Source: Trichomonas vaginalis G3
Lineage: Eukaryota; Parabasalia; Trichomonadida; Trichomonadidae
Direction of reading: 5' to 3'
Assembly: GCF_026262505.1 (NCBI RefSeq)
Contig: NC_067208.1
Location: 18,671,962-18,735,961, forward strand
DNA length: 64,000 bases
Below, in pieces: positions 41,091-51,513 of the stretch. Position numbers and translations under genes: made by a program. Positions within the stretch are counted from its first letter, which is position 1. Every line of letters begins with the position of its first letter. The notes under the pieces are model-generated. The model saw nothing but the letters and a program-made list of their open reading frames with translations. It had not been told where the DNA came from and did not search any database.

Positions 41091-41375
41091 TCATAAATTT
41101 TCCTCAATATCTTCATCATCAGTGTTAACCCTATTGTAGTCATACTTGAAGCCATAAACTTTCTCTAACTTCTTAACGTACAATTTACATAACTTACCTT
41201 CGTCATCGTATGGTTTAATGATATAACTATTTCTATCTTTATACACAGTCAATGAAAAGTCAACTGGTCTCGGATGTATTTGAAAGAACATGTTATGCTC
41301 AGGAAGGAAGAATAAATGTTTAAATGTATGTTTGTTATACTGTGGAATTCGAATGAGTTGCTTTTGTTCTGTCAT
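41091..41375 (-). CDS. Terminal-repeat protein (94 aa), left copy
   Basis: Starts MTEQKQLIRIPQYNKHTFKH, with LFFLPEHNMFFQIHPRPVDF and an acidic tail (VNTDDEDIEENL). Identical to the right copy at 61639-61923 except one residue. Looks whole. Being in the terminal repeat, it is present twice per element. Its mixed basic and beta-like make-up could fit a small regulator or a terminus-binding protein, but no family is recognised. Confidence 0.6.
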   Translation of the reverse strand: MTEQKQLIRIPQYNKHTFKHLFFLPEHNMFFQIHPRPVDFSLTVYKDRNSYIIKPYDDEGKLCKLYVKKLEKVYGFKYDYNRVNTDDEDIEENL

Positions 41376-41476
41376 TTACATCCAAATAAAAATTTTCAGT
41401 AAAATAAAAAATAAACTTAAAAATTAATGATATCACCACCCTCACACGTATGAAAACATAGCACAAAAATAAATTT

Positions 41477-41525
41477 AGGTGAAGTGGTGAGATCTCACCT
41501 CTTTTTTCACCTGTTTTTCACCCTG
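41477..41525. terminator. Gene-end palindrome, left terminal repeat of C
   Basis: AGGTGAAGT, then GGTGAGATCTCACC, then TTTTTTCACCT and TTTTTCACCCTG. Inner 14-bp palindrome with outer AGGTGA/TCACCT arms. Lies 15 bp past the stop of the - gene at 41540-41785. Confidence 0.5.
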
Positions 41526-41539
41526 TTGAATTCATTGCT

Positions 41540-41785
41540 TTATAACTCTCTTCCTTTCTCCAACTCTTCTAACTTCTTCTTAAGTTCAGCAATGTTGTCC
41601 TCATGAAGTTTAATCTTTCTCAAAATTCCTTCTTTATCTAATGGTTGCTTTATCTTTCTAAACTGAACTCTACCATCCTTCATAGTATGAATGTAAAAAC
41701 CTTCTGGAATAGTTCCTGATTTAATGTATTCTACCAAAAACTTTTGTTTCATTGCTTCAGTGACTTTATTTGTCATTTCAATCAA
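41540..41785 (-). CDS. Small protein with C-terminal coiled coil (81 aa)
   Basis: Starts MIEMTNKVTEAMKQKFLVEY after ATTTTTATTTGATTGAA. Residues 30-50 look like a small beta unit (IPEGFYIHTMKDGRVQFRKI); residues 52-81 form a charged coiled coil (LRKIKLHEDNIAELKKKLEE). Looks whole. It lies between the terminal repeat and the membrane protein, all on the same strand. Unknown role, possibly scaffold. Confidence 0.55.
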   Translation of the reverse strand: MIEMTNKVTEAMKQKFLVEYIKSGTIPEGFYIHTMKDGRVQFRKIKQPLDKEGILRKIKLHEDNIAELKKKLEELEKGREL

Positions 41786-41825
41786 ATAAAAATTTTTAAT
41801 ATTAAATAAAAATAACGTTATTTTT

Positions 41826-42284
41826 TCAGTAAGGAAACGCAGGAGTTTTACGATTTATTTGAGGAGTAGGTTCTGGTTTAAATGTTGGAGTCGGTTTAGG
41901 AGTTGACTTTTGAACAGGAGTTTGTACTTCCATAGGTTCAGGAGTCATTGAAGGTTTTGCTTGTGAAGGCGTTGGTTTTGGCGAAGGTGTCGGAGTTTGT
42001 TTAACTTCAGCTACTTCAGTATTATTTACAACATTTGCTTTGTTTCTTTTCAACATCATAACTGCTCCTGCTGTAGCTAGCAAACCTAGTGGGAGACCAT
42101 ATCTTATATAAGGACTTGACCAAATGCTATTTTTGACAGGAGCTGGTGGAACACCTAACCTTGGTGAGACTGCTCTTTGCCATTGTGCAGCTCGTAAGAA
42201 ATATTCAATAGGTGCTCCATAATCGTTTGGTAAAGTTTGTTTCATAGATGGTGAAGGTTCACGAGAGCTTGATGAAGAACTCAT
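41826..42284 (-). CDS. Single-pass membrane protein with Pro/Thr-rich tail (152 aa)
   Basis: Ser-rich start, then a conserved-looking ALPNDYG-like segment (LPNDYGAPIEYFLRAAQ), one hydrophobic segment at about residues 60-78 (YGLPLGLLATAGAVMML) followed by KRNK, and a long Pro/Thr/Lys-rich tail with PTPSPKPTPS-type repeats. Looks whole. Downstream of the capsid gene on the same strand, so probably a virion membrane or cement protein. The tail recalls mucin-like linkers. Confidence 0.6.
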   Translation of the reverse strand: MSSSSSSREPSPSMKQTLPNDYGAPIEYFLRAAQWQRAVSPRLGVPPAPVKNSIWSSPYIRYGLPLGLLATAGAVMMLKRNKANVVNNTEVAEVKQTPTPSPKPTPSQAKPSMTPEPMEVQTPVQKSTPKPTPTFKPEPTPQINRKTPAFPY

Positions 42285-42314
42285 TTATAAGCTTTAAAAA
42301 TAAACGTTCATCCT

Positions 42315-43920
42315 TTATTCCTCACTGTCGTCCGTAGCTAAGTTATAGTCATCTAATCTTATTATGGGGATTCCATTAGCACGCACCTGAATGGCAAAGC
42401 AACAATCCCTCATAAATCCAATAAGTGGCTTTGGGACATTTTCAGTTGCTAGTTCAATAGGTCCTTTAACAGACAATTTGTATGTTATTGGAGCAGTAGA
42501 TGTTTGACCTTGCTGAAAGCAAAAGTCCACTTCTGTTGGAAAACCACATAAGAAATGTGTGTTGTCATAGCTATCCCATTTATGTTCCACACTACCATCA
42601 TCCACCAATGACCTCATAACATCTTCATTAAATCCTATCATATCATTGTTTGTATTGCAAGCGTTCGCAACCATTTCATAAAATACAGGTCCATATGATT
42701 TTTCAGGTTCTGCAGGTATATTTCCATAAGCTCCCATGGAAAGCTGAAGATATTTAAACTTAGGGTTCTCAAAATTAACATAATAGTTGTCTTTCTTCTA
42801 AATAGTGCCCAAATACTTTTAACATTAATAGGCGTATAAGCTGCTGTAAATGTTGCACTTGAACTATCTGTATTCTTTGAGAATGAACCGTCCATAGGAA
42901 TCCAATCCATAACTTTAACAGGAAAACATAAAGCCTCGTTTGTATAATGTTCTACAAGTTCTGTATAAATGTTAGGGTCTAAAGAGATGACTTTGGATGA
43001 ATGAAACATTCATTAAAATCCATCTTTGTTCGAAATAGTTGCTGGGTTACAGTTGTAATAGTAACTGTTCCACTAGCTTCTACTGCCTTCGTTATCATAG
43101 TGAATGGTTCATTCCATGAACAAATTTATTTGTCGGTGGATTTGAATCTGAAGCAAATGCAACTTTAAGAGTTGGATTGAAAGCAATGATATCATTTACA
43201 GATATAGATGTGCATTGTAAGGCGTCGCTACTGAACTTTACTTTAAGCTGAATGTTTCCTGCAAAAGCTGGAATAAATCGAATAGCTTCTAATGGAAGGA
43301 ATCTTCTAACAGGAATTCTTAAACGAAGCTTAAAATCAAATGATTTTCCTGCTGTAATTGGACCACTAACAATTTGTCCTGTTCTGCATGTTCCCGAATG
43401 ACTCCATACATCTTCATGTCGAGTCTTTGAGAAAACATCTACTTTCTTTATTTGTTCGGTAGTTTGTGAGTTTGAAGTTATATATGCTTCTTCTCTCTTG
43501 CGTTGTCTTGAGAATATACGATACGACCATTTGCAAGGATTTGATATCCAGCAACTGCATAGAAAGCGTCATCGAAACCAATCCAAAATCCTGGTGGGTT
43601 TGTTTTATTGGAACCTGAACCAATTTCTTTATCTACAATAAATTGACCTTCCATTTTATACGTAATGAATGTATTGTAAAGGTCCAACATATTTTCACCA
43701 GGAGGTGAGAGATTGAATGTTACCCATGTGTTATCTTTAGCAGTTCCAGGTTGTGATGGAATCTTTGCGTCAGAATATTTTCTATTAGTGTCACCAATTT
43801 GAACTGCATTGTCTATGATATCGAAATATGAGCGAATCTGATGAATATGCTCTGCTGGAGTAAATTCGTTTAACTGTTCGTTTCTGCATGTATTTACTTC
43901 AGTAAAAATATCTATTTACT
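42315..43920 (-). pseudogene. Major capsid protein (double jelly-roll type), element C (broken)
   Basis: Beta-rich part of about 530 codons. Segments include PPGFWIGFDDAFYAVAGYQI, FDFKLRLRIPVRRFLPLEAI, WALFRR and a C-terminal GFPTEVDFCFQQGQTSTAPI ... LDDYNLATDD. Size and composition fit the Polinton capsid protein, and its first half has the strand pattern of jelly-roll capsids. Not alignable at nucleotide level with A or B. About four breaks. Confidence 0.65.
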
Positions 43921-44350
43921 TCATTATTCTCACTATTCTTCTTGGCATTCGTGGTGGAAGTTGTTTCTTGACATTTTCAATGAACTGTACATTCTCTTTT
44001 GTCTCAACTTCTTTCACTGTGGGTCAGGGTTCTTTGACTCGGTTTGTTTTTCAATGAAATTCACGAACTTTGCAATAAGCTCTTGGTTCGTTATTGAAAG
44101 TACAATCTGGCTTTCTTTTCTTCTTGTTCTTTTGGTGGCTCAGTTTGAATAGAAGGTTTTATATGGGCTTCGTGGACTTCACCCTTACCATGCACCTTAA
44201 TGTTGTCGCTTTCTGCATTCGCTAATGGAACCTTTCTTTTTCTTACGTATATTTTACCATCTTTACTCTGACTTACGTAATAGAAAGGATGTTGTATTCC
44301 TCTGCGTCATTTAATATAATAGACTCTCGCTCTGATTTTGACAAGCTCAT
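43916..44350 (-). pseudogene. Charged protein upstream of the capsid gene, unknown (broken)
   Basis: Starts MSLSKSERESIILNDAEEYN. A strand-like segment (YYVSQSKDGKIYVRKRKVPL), a Glu/Lys/Pro-rich linker and a helical end (ELIAKFVNFIEKQTE; FIENVKKQLPPRMPRR) with a basic tail. It ends where the capsid part begins. About three breaks. Possibly an internal virion protein because of its basic tail. Confidence 0.45.
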
Positions 44351-44395
44351 TTTACATCGGTTAAAGTTTTAATTTTGTTTTTTATCTGCAGTCAA

Positions 44396-44660
44396 ATGAC
44401 TCAGACAAGCCCTACGGACAAGACCCAAGGGTCATAGATGTTGAAAATTGAAGAAAGAAATTCGTGAGCAAATTTTATCCGAACTGAAGGAACAAAAATA
44501 AGAACAAAAGCCAGAGAGACCAAAGAGAAACTTAGTGAAAAACAACTTGCTGCATTAGCTGCTGGAAGACAAAAGAACCACAAAGACTAACTGGCGAAGA
44601 AAGCTAGAGAAGAAGCTGAAGCAAAAGCTAGAGAGAAGCTGAAGCAAAGAAGAGTAAATG
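44396..44660 (+). pseudogene. Basic, Lys/Arg/Glu-rich protein, unknown (broken)
   Basis: A + strand stretch coding very charged peptides (LSEKQLAALAAGRQKNHKD, then REEAEAKAREKLKQ), likely one long helix with a nuclear-localisation-like basic cluster. A small palindrome GACCCAAGGGTC lies at 44422-44433. It faces away from the capsid gene block. About three breaks. A DNA-condensing virion protein is possible. Confidence 0.35.
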
Positions 44661-44681
44661 GTTTATTTTTATCCGAATTAA

Positions 44682-45537
44682 ATGTATAGACAAATACCTT
44701 TATCTGTTGCGTTCAGTAGTGAAAACCCTGACGTCAAAATAAAGGGGAACAGAGTAACGTTTAAGTTTCCAACAGACTGGATTGTGAACATAAATGAAGA
44801 GAAGTACATTGGCATAACATCTATGTATATAACACATGCTTTCAGAAAGGTTGACTTTATACTTCAAGTCGAGATAGAAAATGACGAACAGTCTTTAAGC
44901 GCCCAAAACATTCACATATACAAATACTTCAATGACAGTACGACGTTAGAAGACTGTATAATTAATTTTACGAAAATTTTCAAAGAAGTTTAACATTGAA
45001 GTACAAAACTTTACAGCCTTTACGTGATTTTCTTGCAGAACTGAAAGAAGAAGGAATTGTAGAAAGATTAATAGCTTTTCATTACGAGTTTGTAGTAAAT
45101 GCTGATGGAACTCATGAACTGTCAATTCATTTGTATTCTCACCATTCAATGAAGTAGCTAAAAAGAAAAAAATCCATTACGTATAAGATTTCAAATCTCT
45201 GAACCAAGTGATGATTTCAAGAATGTTTTCAATTATGATGCAATGCTTCCGAGGAAAAATGAATTTTCCGAAATTAGATTCCAGGTATTTGGATAGAAAG
45301 CAAGCTTATTATATTCAAACTTAAGTAAGGGAGTTGAAAATGAGTTCATTGGTCATACAAGAAACTTCACCAACTTCCTAACCCTAAATACTATAAATTA
45401 ACTGGCTTCAATCGTGAGTTTTGGATAGACATGTTCTCCACTCATGACCATAACTGCCCAGTGTTCTTACCTCCAGACCATAAGGACTGTCTCTACATTG
45501 AGGCACAACTCTTAAACTCTACCATCGCAGTATTGTA
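44682..45537 (+). pseudogene. Putative minor capsid (penton-like) protein, element C (broken)
   Basis: Starts MYRQIPLSVAFSSENPDVKI after TTTATTTTTATCCGAATTAA. Beta-rich, with FKFPTDWIVNINEEKYIGIT early and FNREFWIDMFSTHDHNCPVF late. The size (about 285 codons) and strand pattern would suit a single jelly-roll penton protein, but I cannot confirm it. About four breaks. Transcribed away from the capsid gene. Confidence 0.4.
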
Positions 45538-45548
45538 AATGACCACAT

Positions 45549-45570
45549 GGGCTTCGCCTTGCGCTAGCGC
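45549..45570. repeat. GC-rich micro-palindromes between convergent genes
   Basis: GGGCTTCGCC, TT, then GCGCTAGCGC, sitting between the end of the + part at 45537 and the end of polymerase at 45590. Same type as the palindromes in A and B. Confidence 0.65.
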
Positions 45571-45589
45571 TTTTTTATCACGAATGACC

Positions 45590-48500
45590 TCATTGCTGAC
45601 AAAAATAAATGACCTCAGACTTCAACTTACGAATAAAGCTTGTTTTAGTCGTTATTGAGAAGTTAAACTTCTCTTCAAAGCAAGGTTGACATGACTTACA
45701 TAAGTCAAATCCAATCTCTTGACCGTCATAAAGTGCTTTGTAAAGTTTCATTAAACTGAACTCAGAGTCTTTGTCATATGTTCCAACAGGTATGTGAATG
45801 TTCTTATCTTCATTGTAATAGCATTGTTAGCTTCAGGAAACATTTCATTAGCTGTTAAAGCAAGAACGTCTTGTTTTACACCTTTACAACGTGCAATGGA
45901 ATGCAACTTCATTTAAATCATTCGTGAGTAAGTCTATGTAAGTCTTCTTTCCACAAAATATTGACTTGTATGCTAAACTTTGTTTTCCAGGTGTTTATTT
46001 CTGCGAAGTCAGAATGAAATTGACCAAGGTTCTTTCCTATAAGTTCTCTACCGTATCTCTTCTTAAACTCTGCTGCAAGCTTTGGTATGTCTTCATTGAA
46101 AATATGCATGCTATCACAGTCCTGGTAAAATATTTGAAGTCCCATATCTTCAGCAGTACAGAATACTTCACACATTATTCTCTTCGACATAGACAGAATG
46201 TTAACACCAAGTGGACAGAAGTTAAAGTGTCTGCAAATGCTTTTCGTTAGCTTGAAAATAGTTTTATCTGAACCATCCAAACCTTCGAACTTCACTATAT
46301 GGTTGTAGTTTCTGATGGCATATCTTATAGCATCTTTGTCATTTACTATGGTTATTTTTGACTCAATAGGAGATAGAATAGTTTTGCCATAAATACTGTT
46401 CAGAATGAGCTTTATATTTTCTTGCAAAGGATTTCCTTCTTTCTTATACTTTAACCTTAACTCAAACAACTTCTTTACTTCATCTCTTATTCTAATATCT
46501 CTGTTTCCATCGTAATAGTATCCTTGCAACACTTCACATTTGACACCTTGATATTTTATGAGGTCTTGTAATGTTATATGGTCAACATACATTAAACAGC
46601 AAGTGTTTGAACTTCTGGGAACGTTAAGTTCTGGATTTAGTTCAGGGTCACAAACTATTAAAGGAAAGTGTCTATGTATTCCAATCTCTGTTATCTTAAT
46701 GAGAACAAAGAAGCCAGACATAAACTTTTCACCAATGGGTTCCTTTTGGTCGTCATCGAATAAATGTCTCATGAGATACTCTGTGCTTAACATTTCTTTC
46801 TTCATACTTTGGAATACCTTCTAAAGTATAAAGTCTTGCTATAGCTGATGGATATAATGAAACAGCGTCGAAGTCAGCAATGAGTTTCTTTTCTCTTTTG
46901 TTTCATGTTATCTGACAGCATACATCTTCCACCTTGAATACAGCGTGAAATAAATTCTCTTGGTTTATTTGAGAGGTCATATAAATTTCCATTCGGGAAG
47001 TACACTCTGTTCTCAAACAATTTGTTAGCAATTGAACAAATACTAACGTAGTCATAAACGTTTAAATCAAATTCTTTCAATATGTCATTGCGGAACTTAA
47101 CAAAACCTTCTCTTAAAATTCTTACATCTTGTTTGCAATAAAATGTGCTATACTTTTCTAAGTCGAAGTGGTTCTCATCTATTCTGCAACCTTTGATGGA
47201 ATCTATGTTTTTCATGAATGTATCTGCATCCCGGATAAACTTACATGCTTCAGAAATGACACCAGTTCTGTTGTCATTTGCTAACAAAACACTGCTGTAG
47301 TAGTTATATGGAAATACTTCTTTCGGTCCTGTTTGTAAGTTAAACATAGCAGGAAATAGTTTAAGCTTCTTATTTATAACACTGTAAGAGTCTTTTATAA
47401 TAATTGCCCTTCCTTTATATAAGCCAGTTATTTGCATTGTTCGTGAACCTTTAATGATGGGAGTTCCTTTCACTTCTGTCATGTGTCTTAAGATGAAGTT
47501 TATATCATAACTGAGGTTATGGAAATATATTAAACTCTTGTCAGGAAGTCGTTCCAAAAATTCTGTTGCACAGTTCTGACCCCAAATGCTTTCACTCACT
47601 GAACCATCTTCACTGTCGTAACATATGTTAAAAGCTTTATGAAAGCCATCGGTACTGCACTCAAAGTCAGCAAAGAAAACGTGCTCAGGAATGAACTTGC
47701 ACTTATTTTTATTTACTTCTTTTGACTCGGCTTTCTTCTTCAGTTGTACACAATACTTTGGAGCATATGTCAAATCTTTAAATGGTGCAAGGTTCTGTTT
47801 ATATAAGTCAGTCGTATATGTGAAAAGTTCTCCATAAGAAATAGGTTCGAAATATTTGCACTCCCACAATGTTTTCATAACATCCCATAACGGTGTTGTT
47901 CTATCATAACGAACTACATATTTATCTTCTCTCTTTGTATAAATCTTCATTTGTTTCTCAATGTTCATTCCACCACAAGCTTTGAGAATTTCTTTGTAAT
48001 TTCTGACGAAATATGTTGTCATTGGTAATCTTTCGTTTAGCATGTAGTGGTCTTCAACAAGAAGTAAGTCAATAGTTCGAACAGTTTCACATTCTTTTGG
48101 TATGTATCTCTTTATTTCATTATGTCTTGAGTCATTGAAATAACCAATGGTAACATTAAATGCTATACCTGTTGCGTCAGAAATTTCTTGTACTTTACTT
48201 TGAGGAAAGTCTCTAACACGAATGACTTCTCTCATGTGGTCAATAGTCTCTCCATCTACTCCAGCCTGAATGCAAGCATAAACGAAACAATTGTCTTCTG
48301 TCATAAGTGTTGCAGTTCTTTTGTTCAGTTCATTGAAGATTTGGTAGCGTTCAAGATTTATAGGTAATGTGCAAAGATACTTCCAGAACTGACCGCTTCT
48401 CTTCTTATAAAACTTCTTTTCACCATTATCTTTCCAAAAGCTTTCTATAAGTGCTGGGTTTCCTGTTTGCTTAAGAGCTTCCAAAATGGCTTTCTGGTCA

Positions 48501-49390
48501 TTTGTCAGTGTGCTTTCATCTCTATATGGTCTCTTTTTTGGTTTGCCTTTCTTTACATCTGACATCGTTAAGCCTTCATATTCTGTTAAATCATACATCT
48601 TTATTTCAGTAAGATTCTTTATGTTTGTCAAGAAGAAGTCATAGTGCATTTCAACAATACCTGCAGCATTTGCTTCTATCTCTGATATAAAGTTCTCCTT
48701 CAAGAGCTGATGTAGTAATGTTCCAATATTATTGAGGTTTAACGTAGAACATTCATACTTTCCACCAAGTTTATAACATACCATCCATCTCTGTTGTGAG
48801 TTTATTTTAATTTTCTCTAAGAGTCTCATGAAAACCTTACCGAAATGTTTGTGTAAGTAGTCTCTGTTTGGTTCATCTAAAGCTTCGATGTTAAAGTCAA
48901 TGAGTCTATTGCCTGACTTCACATTTCTCTTCCTATTCTCTTCATCTTTCTTTAACCATCTCTCACCTTCTTTTGGTTTGTCGTCAATGGAACGAATGAC
49001 ATCGTTAGCTTTGCGAACTTGTTCTATAGCGCTCTTAAACATCTCTCTTCTCTGTTGTTTCAGTGTGTCGTCTCTTCTTCTTGTTTCACCAACGTTTGCA
49101 TTTGTTATGTCAAACATTTCTCTTCTTACTTCATGAGGTACTGAACGTCTATGATATAAGTCAATAGCAACGTCATTTAAAGGAAATGCTCTTGCATGGA
49201 CTTCGTCCTCGCCGCGTTGCGGCTTTATGAACTCATGAATTCTATCATAACTTATTGCACCATTATAGTCTTTAATGAAGTCAGCGAGTGCTTTTTTGTT
49301 TGTTGCGTAATGTTTTGCAACATCTATGTTAGCTTCTGTAAGAAGTTGTTTTATTTCCGAGTGTTCTAACTTAGACAACTTCCGATACAT
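45590..49390 (-). pseudogene. POLB: Protein-primed DNA polymerase B, element C (broken)
   Basis: About 1,250 codons. A long N-terminal region (residues 1-560) includes an OTU-like DNCFVYACIQAG and a later VEDHYML; the protease reading is tentative. Exonuclease I (FADFECSTDG), exonuclease II (FHNLSYDINF) and exonuclease III (STFYCKQDVRIL) follow. The polymerase half has KLILNSIYGKT and YQDCDSMHIF (motifs B and C) and a thumb-like CKGVKQDVLAL. It copies the element's linear DNA from a protein primer. Unlike A's polymerase it shows no HNH module between the halves. About three breaks. A micro-palindrome lies at 49198-49223. Confidence 0.88.
49198..49223. repeat. GC-rich micro-palindromes inside the polymerase gene of C
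   Basis: GGACTTCGTCC, TC, then GCCGCGTTGCGGC, within codons reading KPQRGEDEVHAR. A GC-rich island in an AT-rich gene, of the same design as in A's polymerase although the positions differ. Confidence 0.75.
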
Positions 49391-49480
49391 CTTTAGTAGG
49401 AAATAAAAAAATATTTTTTGAAAAAATTAGATTAGATTTTTTTAAGTTATTTTTCAAAATAATTTAATATTTTTATTTTA

Positions 49481-49954
49481 ATGAAACACATGCAAGATTG
49501 CAAGTTCTTTTCATACAATGCTCTCGCTACTGCCATCAAGAATGAGTTCAATAATGCTTCAAATGTTAATGTTATCTTTAACAAGAAGTTTGTGAAAGAA
49601 TCTAAGTTTGGTCAGTATGTCAGACCATTAGCTATCGTCATTGACCGCAAACGTTATACTTCACAAGAGTTAGCAGTAGTTTTGAAACAAAAGAGTTTCT
49701 TCGTGAATGTCAAAGATACTCATTATACTGTCATAAAGAACTCTAATATTGACTTCTTCAGTATTGCTTTAAATCTTTCCGAACAGAAAGAATATAAGAA
49801 GGGTGAAACAAATGTGAAATATTATCCTTCATCTCTGAAGACAATAACGAACAAAGATGTTATACAGAAATTCTTACCAAAGGTTGAAGAAGCTTCTATT
49901 GACATTGACGAAGGAAGTGAAATGGTTGAAGAAATAGACCCTGAAGCTATTTAA
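49481..49954 (+). CDS. Conserved Polinton early-type protein (157 aa), element C
   Basis: Starts MKHMQDCKFFSYNALATAIK right after TTTTTATTTTA. Strands and helices follow the same plan as the 161-aa gene at A's right end: an opening helix after F-x-S/T-x-N, a central xRPLAIVIDxK versus IKPIAFAFDNK, VNVKDTHY versus TNINDKWF, and KYYPSS versus KYHPNK. The tail is acidic (IDIDEGSEMVEEIDPEAI). Divergent from polymerase. Looks whole. Probably one family present in both Polinton groups; biochemical role unknown. Confidence 0.6.
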   Translation: MKHMQDCKFFSYNALATAIKNEFNNASNVNVIFNKKFVKESKFGQYVRPLAIVIDRKRYTSQELAVVLKQKSFFVNVKDTHYTVIKNSNIDFFSIALNLSEQKEYKKGETNVKYYPSSLKTITNKDVIQKFLPKVEEASIDIDEGSEMVEEIDPEAI

Positions 49955-49972
49955 GCAAAAATATATTTTTGG

Positions 49973-50188
49973 TTAGTCTTCATATCGATATTTTACAACA
50001 ATTCCCCAATGTATAAACTTTTCATACGCTTTTTCATAAGCTTTATATACCTTCAGAAATTTTGCATAATCTTTAGAAGCATTTAGATATTGTTTAAATG
50101 CTTTGTATGTCTTCAGAAATTTTGCATAATCTTTTACATGTTGTTCGTTCTCTTCTTCTGTCATGAGTTCCGAATATTCTAAATTCAT
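49973..50188 (-). CDS. Small protein with internal KDYAKFLK repeats (71 aa)
   Basis: Contains two copies of KDYAKFLKxYKA about 20 residues apart, joined by related segments, and ends KFIHWGIVVKYRYED. Helical, Tyr/Lys-rich. Follows the KilA-N gene on the same strand by about 55 bp. Looks whole. Unknown role. Confidence 0.5.
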   Translation of the reverse strand: MNLEYSELMTEEENEQHVKDYAKFLKTYKAFKQYLNASKDYAKFLKVYKAYEKAYEKFIHWGIVVKYRYED

Positions 50189-50243
50189 GTTCTTTCATAT
50201 GAGATAAAATTTTATAAAAAAAATAAAATTAGCTTAGATTTTT

Positions 50244-51088
50244 TTATTCTTCCTCTTTGAAGTTATCGAAATATTCTGTTATTTTTTCCTTCAGTAATGT
50301 TAAGTCTTCTTTGAATGTAAGTATTGTGCAACCTTTGATGTCATAGTGTGTTTGAGGAAGAGTATTTTTGACAATTTCCTTTATTTGCTCATTCGGTGTC
50401 ATTGAAATCGGTAAGTTTTCACGATAGAACCAGTTTCTGTCAGATTTATATATTTTAGCTAAGTCATAAAAGCTCTTGTTGTTTCTTCTGACTAAATGCA
50501 ACATAACCACATCTTTATCTTCTTCTTTCTCCAACTCTTCAGTATATATCATATACTTATAACTCTTTTCCTTTCCTTTTGGTACCGAACGCGGTATTCT
50601 TTTCTGTATGCTTTTGTCTTTGGATTCAATGACTTCATCTTTTGCTTGAAGTTTCTTTTCCATCTCTCCACGTTCTGCTTTATATAGTTCATCTAACATC
50701 ATGAAAATATAACAAGCATAACGAGGTGAAGCCCACATTGCTACAGCATTTACTAAAAGTCTATGAACATAATAACCTTTCAAACCAGGAGCCAAATTCT
50801 TGCGATTTTCGTACGGAATCTCTTCTCCGGTTTTCCGAGGGAAGCAATCATATGAGGAAATTCTTCTAAAAGTTCTTTTGTCTGTTGGTTTTCAAACCAA
50901 TGATATGCTTGCTTTGTAGAACGAAGAGCGTTCATTATACTTTGCATTTGGTACATATCGTCTTTGACCGAACGAATGAGGCGAAGTTGTTTGTTATATT
51001 GTATGTATTCGTATTCTTCATTTATAGCTTCATGGACTATAACTGTTGTTGTGTTCTCTGATGTTGTCATTACTGTCTTTACATACAA
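50244..51088 (-). pseudogene. KilA-N domain protein (broken)
   Basis: The first part (VIVHEAINEEYEYIQYN ... VKDDMYQMQSIMNALRSTK ... HWFENQQTKELLEEF) and the next (GLKGYYVHRLLVNAVAMWAS and YACYIFMMLDEL) together show the order of a KilA-N domain, a DNA-binding module of large DNA viruses and phages. A charged coiled coil and a C-terminal domain (MIYTEELEKEEDKDVVMLHL, NWFYRENLP) follow, as in viral KilA-N proteins with DUF3627-like tails. About one break. A transcription-regulator role is inferred. Confidence 0.72.
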
Positions 51089-51177
51089 AATAAAAAAATA
51101 AATAAAAATAAAATTAGCGTTATTTTTTCTGAGATAAACACTATTTCTTCACAACATTAAATTTTATCCTGTATGAA

Positions 51178-51513
51178 ATGACTTTAAAAAGATTATTGAC
51201 TGACTTCGAATACTATCTCATTGACGCACTGACAGACCCTCAAAACTGTGTTGAAAGTTCTTTAAGCTTTAAGATTGAAGGTACGACGCATTTTGTCTTC
51301 ACTTACGTATTGAAAGAATATGACCGTTATCATAACGAAGTGAATCAAACACTAATAAAATTTGTAGATAAAAAATTGGTTAACAATGATGAAGAATACA
51401 GACAAGTTATTGAAAAAAATAACGCAAGATTAGATGCAATAGAAAAGAAGTTTAATGAATGTCTTACAAACACGTATGAATATCTTATGCGGTGGGAAGC
51501 CAGATGGAAATAA
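51178..51513 (+). CDS. Small acidic helical protein (111 aa), unknown
   Basis: Starts MTLKRLLTDFEYYLIDALTD, then a strand-rich centre (SLSFKIEGTTHFVFTYVLKE) and a long terminal helix (EEYRQVIEKNNARLDAIEKK). Divergent from the KilA-N gene. Its end overlaps the first bases of the shared tRNA-like module. Looks whole. The centre resembles the strand patterns of other short genes here, but no family is recognised. Confidence 0.5.
   Translation: MTLKRLLTDFEYYLIDALTDPQNCVESSLSFKIEGTTHFVFTYVLKEYDRYHNEVNQTLIKFVDKKLVNNDEEYRQVIEKNNARLDAIEKKFNECLTNTYEYLMRWEARWK

Larger units (their letters stand above)
40866..41556. repeat. Left terminal inverted repeat of element C (691 bp)
   Basis: Pairs with 61459-62148 (690 bp) with one length difference and a few substitutions. 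It includes a complete 94-aa gene, the gene-end palindrome and the last codons of the next gene inward. Sequence duplication of a gene by the terminal repeats is thus built in. Confidence 0.92.

Noticed and set aside
44401-44583. 60-aa hydrophobic - strand frame
   Set aside because: It is the reverse of a Lys/Glu-rich + strand region, which always gives Phe/Ser/Leu-rich antisense peptides.
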